Source: an uncultured Clostridia bacterium
Lineage (GTDB): Bacteria; Bacillota; Clostridia; TANB77; CAG-508
Length of the DNA: 29,379 bases
NCBI GenBank assembly: GCA_948530865.1
Contig: CAOTKV010000015.1
Location: forward strand, 1-29,379
Direction: 5' to 3'
The notes beneath the pieces were generated by a model. That model was not told the origin of the DNA and searched no databases. It saw nothing but the letters and a program-made list of their open reading frames with translations. Shown piece by piece: positions 20,538 to 29,344 of the stretch. The first letter of the stretch is position 1, and every line of letters begins with the position of its first letter. Both the position numbers and the translations under genes were made by a program.

Positions 20538-22247
20538 TTAAACTTTTTGTTGAATTTTTTTTAGTTCTTCATATCTTTTTATTTTTGCTGTTGTTGTTTT
20601 TATAAACTCATCCTTTGTTGTAATTAAATTTTTAATATACTTATATGTTGGTAATGTTTTATTAATTTCTTTTATTCTTTCCCATAGAATAAGATCAATT
20701 TTACTAAAATCAACATTTGGATATTTTTCATTAACATATTCAATATCGTATTGAACCTTTATTGATAAGACCATATCATCAGCTTTCGGTAATCCAAAAA
20801 CCATAGATTCTTTTACTAATGGGATTTTATTTACTAATGATTCTATCTCTTCTGGATATATATTCTTTCCGTTTTTTAATACTATTACATTTTTCTTTCT
20901 TCCTGTTATAAATATAAATCCTTCTTTATCTATATAAGCTAAATCTCCTGTAAGCATCCATCCATCTTCTGTAAAAATTTCTTTATTTGCTTCTTCATTT
21001 TCATAATAACCAAGCATTATATTTTCACCTTTTACAGCAAGTTCACCAATTCCTAATTCGTTTTTATTTAATATTTTTACCTCTACTCCTTTTATAGGAA
21101 ATCCTATTGAACCTTTTTTACCATATTTTACATTTTCTGCTGCAACTACTGGTGAAGCTTCTGTTAAACCATAACCTTGAATTATTTGTATTCCTAATTC
21201 ATTAAAACCTTTCCAAACTTCTTTATCTAAACCAGCTGCTCCACTTATTATAAGTCTAAGTTTTCCACCTAATTGATCTATTATAGGTTTGAATACTTTT
21301 CTTTTTGCAAATGGCAATAAGTTTGTAACTTTTCTCATTATATTTATTAATTTGGTTTTTCCTTGTTTCTCAATCTCTTTAGTTAATTTTTTATACATTG
21401 ATTCAACTAAAAGTGGAACTCCTATAAAAACAGACACTCCATACTCTTTTAAGTTTTGAGCAATATATCTTAAACCATCTGGGAATGCTGTAGCAGCACC
21501 ATAGCTAAGTATATATAATACTCCTGTTGAGCCAAATGTATGATGTAATGGTAAAAATGCCAAATTAACATCTGTTTCTCTAAAATCTTCTGTTGCGTGC
21601 ATTGCACAAATATCAAAAGCTATATTTCTTTGTGAAAGCATAACAATTTTAGATGTTGAACTTGTTCCTGAAGTAAAACATAGTTCACTTGCCTTTTTAG
21701 AATCTATCTCTGCATTTTCAAATTCTTTATTTCCTGATTCTCTTATTTTTTTACCTTCTTCTAAAATATCATATAAATATTTGTATTCTTCATATTTATC
21801 CATACAAATAAATTCTTGTACTTCAGTTTGATTATTTTTTCTAATATTATTTATCATTTCCTTTGTTGTTTCGTCAAAAATAATTACATCTGGAGAACTT
21901 TTATTAATACTATTTTCTATTTCAATTTCTGTAAGTCCCTTATCTAATGGAATTACAACCATATTACCAAGTAATGTAGTAGTAAAACTTAAAACCCATT
22001 CATATTTATTTTTTCCGATAACAGCTATTCTTTTATCTTTTAGTCCTAAATTATATAATCCTGTTCCTAAATTATTTACATCCTCTAAAAAATCTACAAA
22101 TGTTTTATATATATAATTTACTTCTTTTCCCTTTTTGTCTTTTAAAATAAAGGCAGTATTTTTTGGATATTTTTCCACAACATGATATACAATTTCCTTT
22201 ACATTATTAAAATCTGGATATTCGAAAAAATATTCATCTTTTTTCAT
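20538..22247 (-). CDS. AMP-dependent acyl-CoA synthetase (long-chain fatty acid CoA ligase-like)
   Basis: This adenylate-forming enzyme is predicted to activate a carboxylic acid, probably a fatty acid, with ATP and CoA. The 569-aa product has the core motifs in order: L-C-F-T-S-G-T-S-S-T-S-K (the phosphate-binding loop, with SSTSKIV where most relatives have TGxPKGV), FLPLHHTFGSTGVLY, IIQGYGLTEASPVVAAEN, GENIMLGYYENEEANKEIF, DGWMLTGDLAYIDKEGFIFITGRKKNVIVLKNGKNIYPEEIE and, near the C-terminus, a lysine in TTTAKIKRY. No signal peptide is visible. The start is the ATG at 22247 with GAGGTGG before it; an upstream GTG (22256) lies inside that SD sequence. The gene has a near-perfect promoter and its own terminator. 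Substrate chain length cannot be told. Confidence 0.92.
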   Translation of the reverse strand: MKKDEYFFEYPDFNNVKEIVYHVVEKYPKNTAFILKDKKGKEVNYIYKTFVDFLEDVNNLGTGLYNLGLKDKRIAVIGKNKYEWVLSFTTTLLGNMVVIPLDKGLTEIEIENSINKSSPDVIIFDETTKEMINNIRKNNQTEVQEFICMDKYEEYKYLYDILEEGKKIRESGNKEFENAEIDSKKASELCFTSGTSSTSKIVMLSQRNIAFDICAMHATEDFRETDVNLAFLPLHHTFGSTGVLYILSYGAATAFPDGLRYIAQNLKEYGVSVFIGVPLLVESMYKKLTKEIEKQGKTKLINIMRKVTNLLPFAKRKVFKPIIDQLGGKLRLIISGAAGLDKEVWKGFNELGIQIIQGYGLTEASPVVAAENVKYGKKGSIGFPIKGVEVKILNKNELGIGELAVKGENIMLGYYENEEANKEIFTEDGWMLTGDLAYIDKEGFIFITGRKKNVIVLKNGKNIYPEEIESLVNKIPLVKESMVFGLPKADDMVLSIKVQYDIEYVNEKYPNVDFSKIDLILWERIKEINKTLPTYKYIKNLITTKDEFIKTTTAKIKRYEELKKIQQKV

Positions 22248-22279
22248 CTTAACCACCTCTTCATCTAGTTTTCGAAACC

Positions 22280-22308
22280 ATTATATATTATTTTGCCATT
22301 TAAGTCAA
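22280..22308 (-). promoter_or_regulatory. Promoter of the acyl-CoA synthetase gene
   Basis: TTGACT (minus strand, 22303-22308) and TATAAT (22280-22285) are separated by exactly 17 bases, about 33 bases before the start. This is one of the best matches to consensus in the window. Confidence 0.88.
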
Positions 22309-22329
22309 TTAATAAACAATATTTTATTG

Positions 22330-23208
22330 TCATTTTCTTTTGCAATATACAATATATCTTTCTGATGTTTTTCCATAAGGATGACATGTTACAAGAGTTA
22401 CTAAATCTTCATCCTTTTGTATTAATATTTTTGAAGAATCTGATGGTGATATTACATTTTTTGTTGTAACTTCATAAGTTAATTCATCCCATAATGTTTG
22501 AATTATAACCTTATCTCCAATGTTCAATTTATCAATATTTTTAAAAAATTCATTCTTAAATAAACTTCTATGTGCTGCAATTACTACATTTGAGTTTTCT
22601 TCTCCAAGTGGAATGGAAGTTTGTGAAAGATGAGTTGCTCCTTTATTTAAATTCTCTGCAGTTGCACCTAAATATATTGGAAGTTCAAGGTTTATATTTG
22701 GTATTTTTATTATTCCAATTATGTTTTCATTTAAACCATACTTAGTTAAATCAAAGCTTGGAGTTTCATAAGAAAAAGCATCTACAATATTCTGTCCTTC
22801 TTCATTAAGTTTTTTATTATATTCTTTCATTTCATTGTATAAATCTTCTAGTAAATTATTTTTCATTTCAGAAATTGCATTTTCTTCTACTATAATATCA
22901 TCTTCTGCATTCTCGCTACTATAAACTCTTGTGGTTTTTCCACTATATTTATTGGATGAACTATTTTTTTCGATTTTCGTATATTCTCTTTTATTATAAT
23001 TAGATTCTACATTTTCAAACTCATCTACAATTTCTTTATTTTCTGAATTATCTAAAAATTCTAATTCTTTTGTTATCCCAATAAAATTATCTATAGACGT
23101 CTTTATCCTAGATGATGTAACATTTTTAACCATAAAAGGATATATAATAAGAGCAATTCCAATAACAATAATAACTAGCGCGATTATTTTTTTAAATTTT
23201 GTTTTCAT
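22330..23208 (-). CDS. Class C-like sortase 2 with extended N-terminal linker
   Basis: This membrane-anchored pilin or cell-wall sortase has 292 residues. The start at 23208 is chosen because AAAGGAGGATAAT lies directly before the ATG, overlapping the stop of the previous sortase; an earlier in-frame ATG at 23241 lacks an SD sequence. A membrane helix spans about 7-26. A polar, charged linker of roughly 100 residues follows, including an acidic serine-rich part. The segment YNKKLNEEGQNIVDAFSYE then resembles the DPF/DPW lid region of class C enzymes, but as DAF. The sortase core contains His213 (AAHRS), Cys275 (TLVTCHPYG) and Arg284 (SERYIVY). There is no C-terminal membrane helix, unlike its neighbour. 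It probably anchors or incorporates one of the two LPSTG proteins. Confidence 0.88.
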   Translation of the reverse strand: MKTKFKKIIALVIIVIGIALIIYPFMVKNVTSSRIKTSIDNFIGITKELEFLDNSENKEIVDEFENVESNYNKREYTKIEKNSSSNKYSGKTTRVYSSENAEDDIIVEENAISEMKNNLLEDLYNEMKEYNKKLNEEGQNIVDAFSYETPSFDLTKYGLNENIIGIIKIPNINLELPIYLGATAENLNKGATHLSQTSIPLGEENSNVVIAAHRSLFKNEFFKNIDKLNIGDKVIIQTLWDELTYEVTTKNVISPSDSSKILIQKDEDLVTLVTCHPYGKTSERYIVYCKRK

Positions 23209-23209
23209 A

Positions 23210-24052
23210 TTATCCTCCTTTTTTAGTTTTTTTCTTTCCACCTTTAAAAATATACATCATAAGAACTATTGTTATAATAATGAAACTCACAATACTAATT
23301 ATAATATTTATTTTTCTTTTTGAACTTATATCTTCTATATTTGATTTTTGAATTTTCTCTTGTTTTTCTTCCTCTTCAAGCTCAATTCTGCTTCCTCTTA
23401 CTAAAAGCCTATGTGTATTAATCATATATGGTGTACAAGTAATTAAAGTAACATAATCCTCATTAGAATCAGTTACTATGCAATCTGTATCTTCAGGTAA
23501 AACAACATCTATTTTATCAACTTCATAAGCTAGAGTTTCTCCTAGAACATCTATGTAAAATTTATCTTTTTCCTCTAATTTATTTATGTCATCAAATATC
23601 TTAGTTCTCACAAGTCCTGTATGCCCAGCAAGAACTGCATGTGTACCAACCCCTCCTACTGGAAAAGATGTAGTTTCTAAATGTCCTACACCAGATTGCA
23701 ATACTTCTTCAGATAATCCATGATATATAGGAAGATATACATTAATTTTGGGAATACTTATATATGCCATAGCTTCGCCAATATTTAAAACATTTAAATA
23801 GCTTACACTTTCTTCTTGATTACTTGTCATAGAAATATCAACAGATATTATACCTTCCATCTCAGAATTATATTCTCTTGCCTTTTGCAATTCATTTTCC
23901 TTTTCCTCTTGTGATAAATTATTTATAACATCTTGATAATTAGAAATAGCAACAGTTTGATTAAGAGAAGCCATGCATGCTGATATTATTGGATATGCTA
24001 TTAATACTATTCCTATAAGAATAAATGATATTTCTATTAGTTTCTTTTTCAT
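23210..24052 (-). CDS. Class C sortase 1 (pilin polymerase)
   Basis: This 280-aa enzyme is predicted to cleave LPSTG sorting signals and join pilins through the lysine of a pilin motif. It has an N-terminal membrane helix (about 7-27), a helical region (35-65), the sortase core and a C-terminal membrane helix (about 246-270), the bitopic layout typical of class C. Catalytic residues are His144 (LAGHTG), Cys206 (T-L-I-T-C-T-P-Y) and Arg215 (THRLLVRG). The usual DPF/W lid motif is not evident; the equivalent place reads SVDIS. GGGAG precedes the ATG. It follows the backbone pilin gene after an intergenic hairpin and is coupled to the next sortase, whose start lies one base after its stop. Confidence 0.93.
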   Translation of the reverse strand: MKKKLIEISFILIGIVLIAYPIISACMASLNQTVAISNYQDVINNLSQEEKENELQKAREYNSEMEGIISVDISMTSNQEESVSYLNVLNIGEAMAYISIPKINVYLPIYHGLSEEVLQSGVGHLETTSFPVGGVGTHAVLAGHTGLVRTKIFDDINKLEEKDKFYIDVLGETLAYEVDKIDVVLPEDTDCIVTDSNEDYVTLITCTPYMINTHRLLVRGSRIELEEEEKQEKIQKSNIEDISSKRKINIIISIVSFIIITIVLMMYIFKGGKKKTKKGG

Positions 24053-24063
24053 TAGTAACTCCC

Positions 24064-24115
24064 AAAAATTGAACCACTTAAATTATCTAAACTTATAGAA
24101 TTTTAAGTGGTTCAA
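24064..24115 (-). terminator. Intra-operon hairpin between backbone pilin and sortases
   Basis: Arms 24069-24081 (TTGAACCACTTAA) and 24103-24115 pair perfectly over 13 bp around a loop of about 21 bases, followed on the minus strand by a run of five T residues. It lies between the abundant structural pilin and the enzyme genes. Partial termination, or 3'-end protection of pilin RNA, would give much more pilin than sortase. Confidence 0.75.
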
Positions 24116-24120
24116 ATATT

Positions 24121-26025
24121 TTAAACTTCTTCTTTTTTATTTTTTCTATAATATGTTATACCCGCTGTTATAAATATAGCACCTGCTACTACAAATATTA
24201 ATGCTCCCATACCACCAGTTGATGGTAGTAAAGTTCCTTTTTTATTAACAATAACATTTGCTAATCCTTCATATGTTCCCTCTTCAACTGCAATTTTAAT
24301 AGGATCTTTTAGTAAATTATAGTATTTAGTTTCACCATTTTCTGTATATGTAGGTGCTTGTACTTCTAGTAAATAATATGTTCCATAAGATAAACCTTTG
24401 TAAGAAACTTTTCCAAGGTCTGTACCATTTTCTCCATTACCTGTTGTTAATACTATTTCTTTTCCATTTGCATCTTTAATAAATTTACCTTGTCTTGCAT
24501 CTTCTTCTGAATTTGCAATTTTAAATACTGCACCACCTAAAAGTTCTCCATCTTTTGAAATTGCACGTTTTTCAATATTAAATCCACCTGTATATATTTT
24601 TGCTGAACTTTCAATTTTATTTGTTGGTATAGGTGTATTTAAATTGCCATTATAATCTTCTGCCACAATTGTAGAATATTCTATTTCTGCTTTATTATTA
24701 TTACTAGCAGATGTTGCTACTGCATCATTGTTTAATCTTGCATCATATATAATTTCCAAGGTCACTTTTGATGGTATTATTGATTCTCCAAATCTGGTAT
24801 CTTCTGTTACAAAATTTAATTCCCATGAATGTTCTGTATAAGTAATCATACCTGATTCTGCTATCTCTTCTAATGGTGTTTCATCTACAATATCCTCTAT
24901 GTCTTCTTCATCAAAATGAATAGTACTTTTTAATACCATACTTTCTGGTAAAAATGTTAGTCCATCATCCATTGTATCTGTTATTTTAAGTGTATTTAAC
25001 TTTTCATATAAACTTGTAATATCAGATACTACTTTATATGAAACTATATCTCCAATATCAATACTATTATTTCCATCTTTTACTACATTAGTATCATTTT
25101 CATTTCTTGAAACTGATGTTATCGTTTTTTCTATACCTGGTTTTTCATTTCTTACCTCTATTGCTTCTGGCTCAACTATTGTTTCTGAATTTTCCCCTAA
25201 ATAAACTTCAAATTCATAAACTTGACTATTATCTAAAATATATCCTTCTAAAGTTTCTGTTTCTATAAATCTATATTCTCCTTCAGGTAATCCTTGAAGA
25301 GTAATTTGTCCATTTTCATCTGTAATTAATTCTTTAGGAACTCTTTCCTCGCCTTTTAATTCAGTAACTGTTTTCCAATCATTTTGAGCTAATCTTAATT
25401 TAGGATTATTTTCCATTAATCCTAAACTTGCACCTTCATCAGCCATTCTATAGTTTCTTGTTTGTAATATAAACTTTACTCCTGGCATTGGTTCATTTTT
25501 TTGATTTACTTTTGTTAAAACAATTCCACCATAAACAGTTTCTGTTTTTGGATATACTTCAACATCATAAATTAATCCACTACCATCTGCATTAGTTGTA
25601 GGAATATCTACTAAGAAATTAGCTGTTTTATATACAACATTAATTGGAGATTCTTCTTCTACAACTAAATATCTACCTAATTTTAAATTTTCAAATTTTA
25701 CTGTTCCATTTACTCCTGTTGTAGCTTCAGCAGTATAATAATTCTCGTCATTTGATGCATCATATCCTTCTTGTGAATATTTTTCAGGAATATTCCATAT
25801 AGCATCATAATCATTATCTACTTTATAAATTTTAAATTTTACACCTTCAAGTGGTAATCTATTTCCTTCTTCATCTAAACGACCATTATCTAATTTAGTA
25901 ATTGTTAATGATCCATATTCTATCTCTGATGTATTATCTCCTGTTGCATTTACCACTGTAAACATACTTGAAATTATCAGCATTACAGCTAAAAGTAATG
26001 CTATCATTCTTTTGGATTTTATCAT
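24121..26025 (-). CDS. LPSTG-anchored backbone (major) pilin with SpaA/CnaB domains
   Basis: This 634-aa secreted protein has a signal peptide (about 1-27, ending VVNA) and a first SpaA-like domain (about 36-165). That domain carries the pilin motif V-E-V-Y-P-K, with Lys160 as the likely acceptor for sortase polymerisation. A SpaA/CnaB domain (about 166-292) with the E-box YRFIETETLEGY follows, then a FimA/D2-type fimbrial isopeptide domain (about 298-475). A C-terminal SpaA domain (about 481-594) has the E-box YYLLEVQAPTY (Glu554). The cell-wall sorting signal L-P-S-T-G-G is at 600-605, with a hydrophobic helix and the tail YRKNKKEEV. Internal Lys-Asn isopeptide bonds are expected in these domains. 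GGAAGGAC precedes the ATG, 16 bases after the adhesin stop. The pilin motif and position mark it as the shaft subunit. Confidence 0.93.
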   Translation of the reverse strand: MIKSKRMIALLLAVMLIISSMFTVVNATGDNTSEIEYGSLTITKLDNGRLDEEGNRLPLEGVKFKIYKVDNDYDAIWNIPEKYSQEGYDASNDENYYTAEATTGVNGTVKFENLKLGRYLVVEEESPINVVYKTANFLVDIPTTNADGSGLIYDVEVYPKTETVYGGIVLTKVNQKNEPMPGVKFILQTRNYRMADEGASLGLMENNPKLRLAQNDWKTVTELKGEERVPKELITDENGQITLQGLPEGEYRFIETETLEGYILDNSQVYEFEVYLGENSETIVEPEAIEVRNEKPGIEKTITSVSRNENDTNVVKDGNNSIDIGDIVSYKVVSDITSLYEKLNTLKITDTMDDGLTFLPESMVLKSTIHFDEEDIEDIVDETPLEEIAESGMITYTEHSWELNFVTEDTRFGESIIPSKVTLEIIYDARLNNDAVATSASNNNKAEIEYSTIVAEDYNGNLNTPIPTNKIESSAKIYTGGFNIEKRAISKDGELLGGAVFKIANSEEDARQGKFIKDANGKEIVLTTGNGENGTDLGKVSYKGLSYGTYYLLEVQAPTYTENGETKYYNLLKDPIKIAVEEGTYEGLANVIVNKKGTLLPSTGGMGALIFVVAGAIFITAGITYYRKNKKEEV

Positions 26026-26041
26026 ATTCTTTTGTCCTTCC

Positions 26042-29000
26042 TTATTTTTTTATTTTAATTGCTATTGCTATACAAAATACTCCAAGCAATGTTAAAACAA
26101 TACTTCCATTTCCACCAGTACTTGGTAATACTGTTTTGGTCTTGTTTATAACATTTCCAACAAAATCTGGATTTTCTTCTGTAATTTCAATATCAATAGC
26201 TTTATTTTGTAAATTATAACCATCAGGTGCTTTTATTTCTGTTAATCTGTATTTTCCATATTCTAATTTTTCAAAAATAACTTCACCTAAATTTTCTTCT
26301 TCTGTAGATGTTATAAGAACTATGGGTTCAAAATTTTCATCGATATTTACTTCTCCATTTTCTTCTATTAGCTTTTCTAATTTAAATTCTGCTCCACCAA
26401 GTTTAATATTATTATTCTTGCTATCTACCTTCACAATATTAATACTTCCATACTTATAATTAGTTATATTATAATGTTCGTAATCCTCAAATGATATAAC
26501 ACTATAATATTGTTCAGGTACATCTTGCTCTTCAACGCAATACTTAATTTCTTTTCCTTTTTCATCATATGTCTCTAAATTTGACCAAGCATATCTCCAA
26601 TTATTCGAAATATTTAATTCCACTTTAGTTTCTAAATTATTAATTGGATATGCAACTATATTTCCATCTTCATTTTCTACTTCTGCTTTTAGTATTACAT
26701 TTATAAAATCTGGTCTTATTCCTAAAGAATTGTTGTTATCAACCCAAATTTTATTTATTACTATTCTTTTTTTAGCTTGATAATAATAATTTACATTTAT
26801 ATCCTCCATTCCCAAAATTCCAGTTTGATTTTCTGGGGTTATATATTTCTTAGTTCCATTTTCAATTTCATATTCTAGTTCATAATCTGTTCCATCTTTT
26901 TGTATACATAGTAATGGTTCTATACTATATTCTGAACCTTCTATTCCTTTTATAATTTTATCTTGTTTTAATTTTGTTTGTGTATAACCTCCTTCACTAT
27001 TTTTTAAATAATAATGCACAATTGCTCGTGATGTTGTATTTTCTATCTTTAATTCATTATTATTTGAAATTGTAATATTATCTAAGTTATTATTTTCTAT
27101 TATTTTTATTTCATTATTTTGAACATCTATAATTATAGGATGTTCTAATATTTTATAGCCTTCTGCTGTTTCTACTTCAGTTAATATATATCTTCCATTA
27201 GGAATTTCTGTTACTATTTTTCCAGTACTATCTGTTACAAGTGAAATTTTTTCTTTTAAACCTTCTGAATTAAATATTATTTTTACACTATTAATTGTAA
27301 ATACATCATCACCATCATCTACACTACTATCTTTAACATATCCAAAAAGTATATTATATTTTTTTCCACCTTCTAATTCTATTCGATAGGTTTCATTTTG
27401 AACATTTCCACTTCTTTCAAAAATTATTATTGAATCTTTTCCAAAGTCAACCTTATCTCCTTCTTGCTCAATTAATTTTGCATAACCATAATCATACCTT
27501 TGTTCAGAAGAAATACTAGCATTTATTTCAACAGTATATTTTCCACTATAATTGCTTAAATCTATTGGTATATATGAACGAGACTCTGAACTACCTATTC
27601 CTTGGTTACTTGACTTATATACTCCATTTTCATCTTTTATAAAAGCATAACTTTTTTCATTAAAAATTCCAGCTCGCTCAGAATTAAATGATTTTAGTAG
27701 TCCTGGTACTTTGTTTGCATTTTTAGTTGCGCTTAATTTAGTTTCCTTCGGAAAAATAATTATTCCAGTAGTATGAGAACCACTACATATATGTGGAGTA
27801 GCTGTTTTCTGTTCATCACCAAAATCTGTAACTTTAGCTTCACAATTTAAAGTTTTTCCAATATCTTCTTCTGTAACAACATATTCAATTGTTTTTACAA
27901 ATTTTCCTCCAGCCTCTATAAATATATTTTCCTCATTAAATATTACTTTTCCATTATTTAATATACCTTCAAGTTTTACATTATAAGCATCAGCCCATTG
28001 GCTATTAAATATTTCGACTTTCCACGATATTGTATCTCCAACATTAGCTTCACTCTGAACAGGCAATATTACTGCAAATAATTCTGCACGTTTCATCCAA
28101 GTAGCAAAATAGTCCATATCATATTCTACTGTCTCACATAAAGCAGGTGCCCATCCCATAAATTCATATCCATCTCTTTTTAAATTTCCTGTAAATGTTG
28201 GTGTTCTTTCTCCATACTTAATTCCAGTAAAAGCTTTTGTTTCAAATACAGTTCCATCTGGTGTACTATCTGAATATGTAACTGTATAACTAGGGGTATT
28301 ATCTTCAGCTTTAATTATTTTTGTTGATGAAGATGTAGAACTATCATAAGTACCTGGTATAATTTGAGCAGTATTTACTATATTTCCATCGTAATTTATG
28401 TCTGATGGCAAAAAATCTTTTGTAACATAACAATTTATTTCTCCACTTTCAGGAATTGTTCCACTTAATGGATCACCAAAAGCATATTCAGCACCAGTAT
28501 CTTGAATTTTATATTTTAAACCAGCATCTCCTCTTGCAGTCAATTTATATAATAATGTAATTGGTGAATTTTCTTTCACAAATTGAACTTTTCCTGCGTT
28601 TCCTATATATGTTATTGTAGGTAAGTTTTCTGGTGCATTTAAAGGTAATTCAGATTCTGACTTTACTAAATCCTTATAAAAATATTGCAATTCATACCTT
28701 ACTGCATAAAGTTGTATATCTTGATTTACATATATTATATCTCCATTAACATATGCTATATCATTCGCATCTTCGTTAAGAGACCAGCCTTTTATATTAT
28801 CCCAACTAGAATCTGATACAATAGCATATGTTTCTCCATAATAAGTTTCTAATTTTACCAAATTACCTGAAATATAATAACCAACAGAATATTTTTCCAC
28901 TTCTTTCATATTATCTATAATATTATCTTCTATTGGCGTTAATTCAAATTTAACACCTTCTAATGGTTCTTCTGTTTTACTATCTATTTTATTAATAGTA

Positions 29001-29176
29001 ATATTACTTTTAGAAGAAGTATCTTCAATCATTTCAGAAATCTTTGCATTTACTTTTTTTGCATTATAATCTTTATTTACAATTTTAGGTTTATAAGGCA
29101 TTGTACTTATAAGTATTGAAAATATAAGAATTGTAGCTATACACATCTTTTTTATTAATTTACTTTTCTTTTGCAT
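26042..29176 (-). CDS. Large LPSTG-anchored adhesin, probable pilus tip protein
   Basis: This 1044-aa secreted surface protein has a signal-type helix at about 9-26. A SpaA/CnaB opening strand (N-I-T-I-N-K-I-D-S-K, Lys63) lies at 58-82. A region with an InlB B-repeat/Flg_new-like module (about 296-361, ending GWAP...YFATW) and a DUF11/CARDB-like beta domain (about 366-450) follow, then a carbohydrate-binding-like beta domain (about 495-636). The second half of a CnaB domain (VTDSTGKIVTEIPNGRYILTEVETAEGY, Glu667) comes at 646-690. A MucBP-like module (about 715-800), a CnaB domain (804-905) and a SpaA domain (908-1005, E-box YRLTEIKAPDGY) precede the sorting signal L-P-S-T-G-G at 1017-1022. 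No YPK-type pilin motif was seen, which fits a tip or minor subunit. GAGGTAGT precedes the ATG; it is first in the pilus operon. Confidence 0.9.
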   Translation of the reverse strand: MQKKSKLIKKMCIATILIFSILISTMPYKPKIVNKDYNAKKVNAKISEMIEDTSSKSNITINKIDSKTEEPLEGVKFELTPIEDNIIDNMKEVEKYSVGYYISGNLVKLETYYGETYAIVSDSSWDNIKGWSLNEDANDIAYVNGDIIYVNQDIQLYAVRYELQYFYKDLVKSESELPLNAPENLPTITYIGNAGKVQFVKENSPITLLYKLTARGDAGLKYKIQDTGAEYAFGDPLSGTIPESGEINCYVTKDFLPSDINYDGNIVNTAQIIPGTYDSSTSSSTKIIKAEDNTPSYTVTYSDSTPDGTVFETKAFTGIKYGERTPTFTGNLKRDGYEFMGWAPALCETVEYDMDYFATWMKRAELFAVILPVQSEANVGDTISWKVEIFNSQWADAYNVKLEGILNNGKVIFNEENIFIEAGGKFVKTIEYVVTEEDIGKTLNCEAKVTDFGDEQKTATPHICSGSHTTGIIIFPKETKLSATKNANKVPGLLKSFNSERAGIFNEKSYAFIKDENGVYKSSNQGIGSSESRSYIPIDLSNYSGKYTVEINASISSEQRYDYGYAKLIEQEGDKVDFGKDSIIIFERSGNVQNETYRIELEGGKKYNILFGYVKDSSVDDGDDVFTINSVKIIFNSEGLKEKISLVTDSTGKIVTEIPNGRYILTEVETAEGYKILEHPIIIDVQNNEIKIIENNNLDNITISNNNELKIENTTSRAIVHYYLKNSEGGYTQTKLKQDKIIKGIEGSEYSIEPLLCIQKDGTDYELEYEIENGTKKYITPENQTGILGMEDINVNYYYQAKKRIVINKIWVDNNNSLGIRPDFINVILKAEVENEDGNIVAYPINNLETKVELNISNNWRYAWSNLETYDEKGKEIKYCVEEQDVPEQYYSVISFEDYEHYNITNYKYGSINIVKVDSKNNNIKLGGAEFKLEKLIEENGEVNIDENFEPIVLITSTEEENLGEVIFEKLEYGKYRLTEIKAPDGYNLQNKAIDIEITEENPDFVGNVINKTKTVLPSTGGNGSIVLTLLGVFCIAIAIKIKK

Positions 29177-29288
29177 ATCACATACTACCTCGTTTAATAT
29201 TATCTATTCTTATATTAAAACTTTTTTTGAATCATTTACATGGAAATTTCTGTTTGAAAATCCAAAAAAATCATTTTTCAAACAACAA

Positions 29289-29326
29289 AAAGCCCCAAAC
29301 CTAAGTTTTACTTAGATTTGAGACTT
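29289..29326 (-). terminator. Terminator of an upstream minus-strand gene
   Basis: The imperfect stem pairs 29289-29305 with 29311-29326 (CTAAG/CTTAG at the top, CAAA/TTTG in the middle) and is followed on the minus strand by a T-rich tract. The plus-strand side is also T-rich. It isolates the pilus operon from whatever lies beyond 29345. The remaining 112 bases up to the adhesin start contain no clear promoter. Confidence 0.75.
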
Positions 29327-29344
29327 TAATATTTATTTATATTC

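Noticed and set aside
20538..22247. Acyl-CoA synthetase as an adenylation domain of a natural-product cluster
   Set aside because: No carrier protein, condensation or polyketide domains are nearby, and motif order and length fit a stand-alone fatty acid CoA ligase.
22316..22330. ACAATA-TTT-TATTGT hairpin as terminator of the pilus operon
   Set aside because: The stem is only 6 bp of A/T-rich pairs, overlaps the stop codon and lacks a clean T tract, so it cannot be supported.
29177..29288. Promoter of the pilus operon
   Set aside because: TATAAG and GATAAT candidates exist on the minus strand but no matching -35 box was found at 16-18 bases, so no site is claimed.
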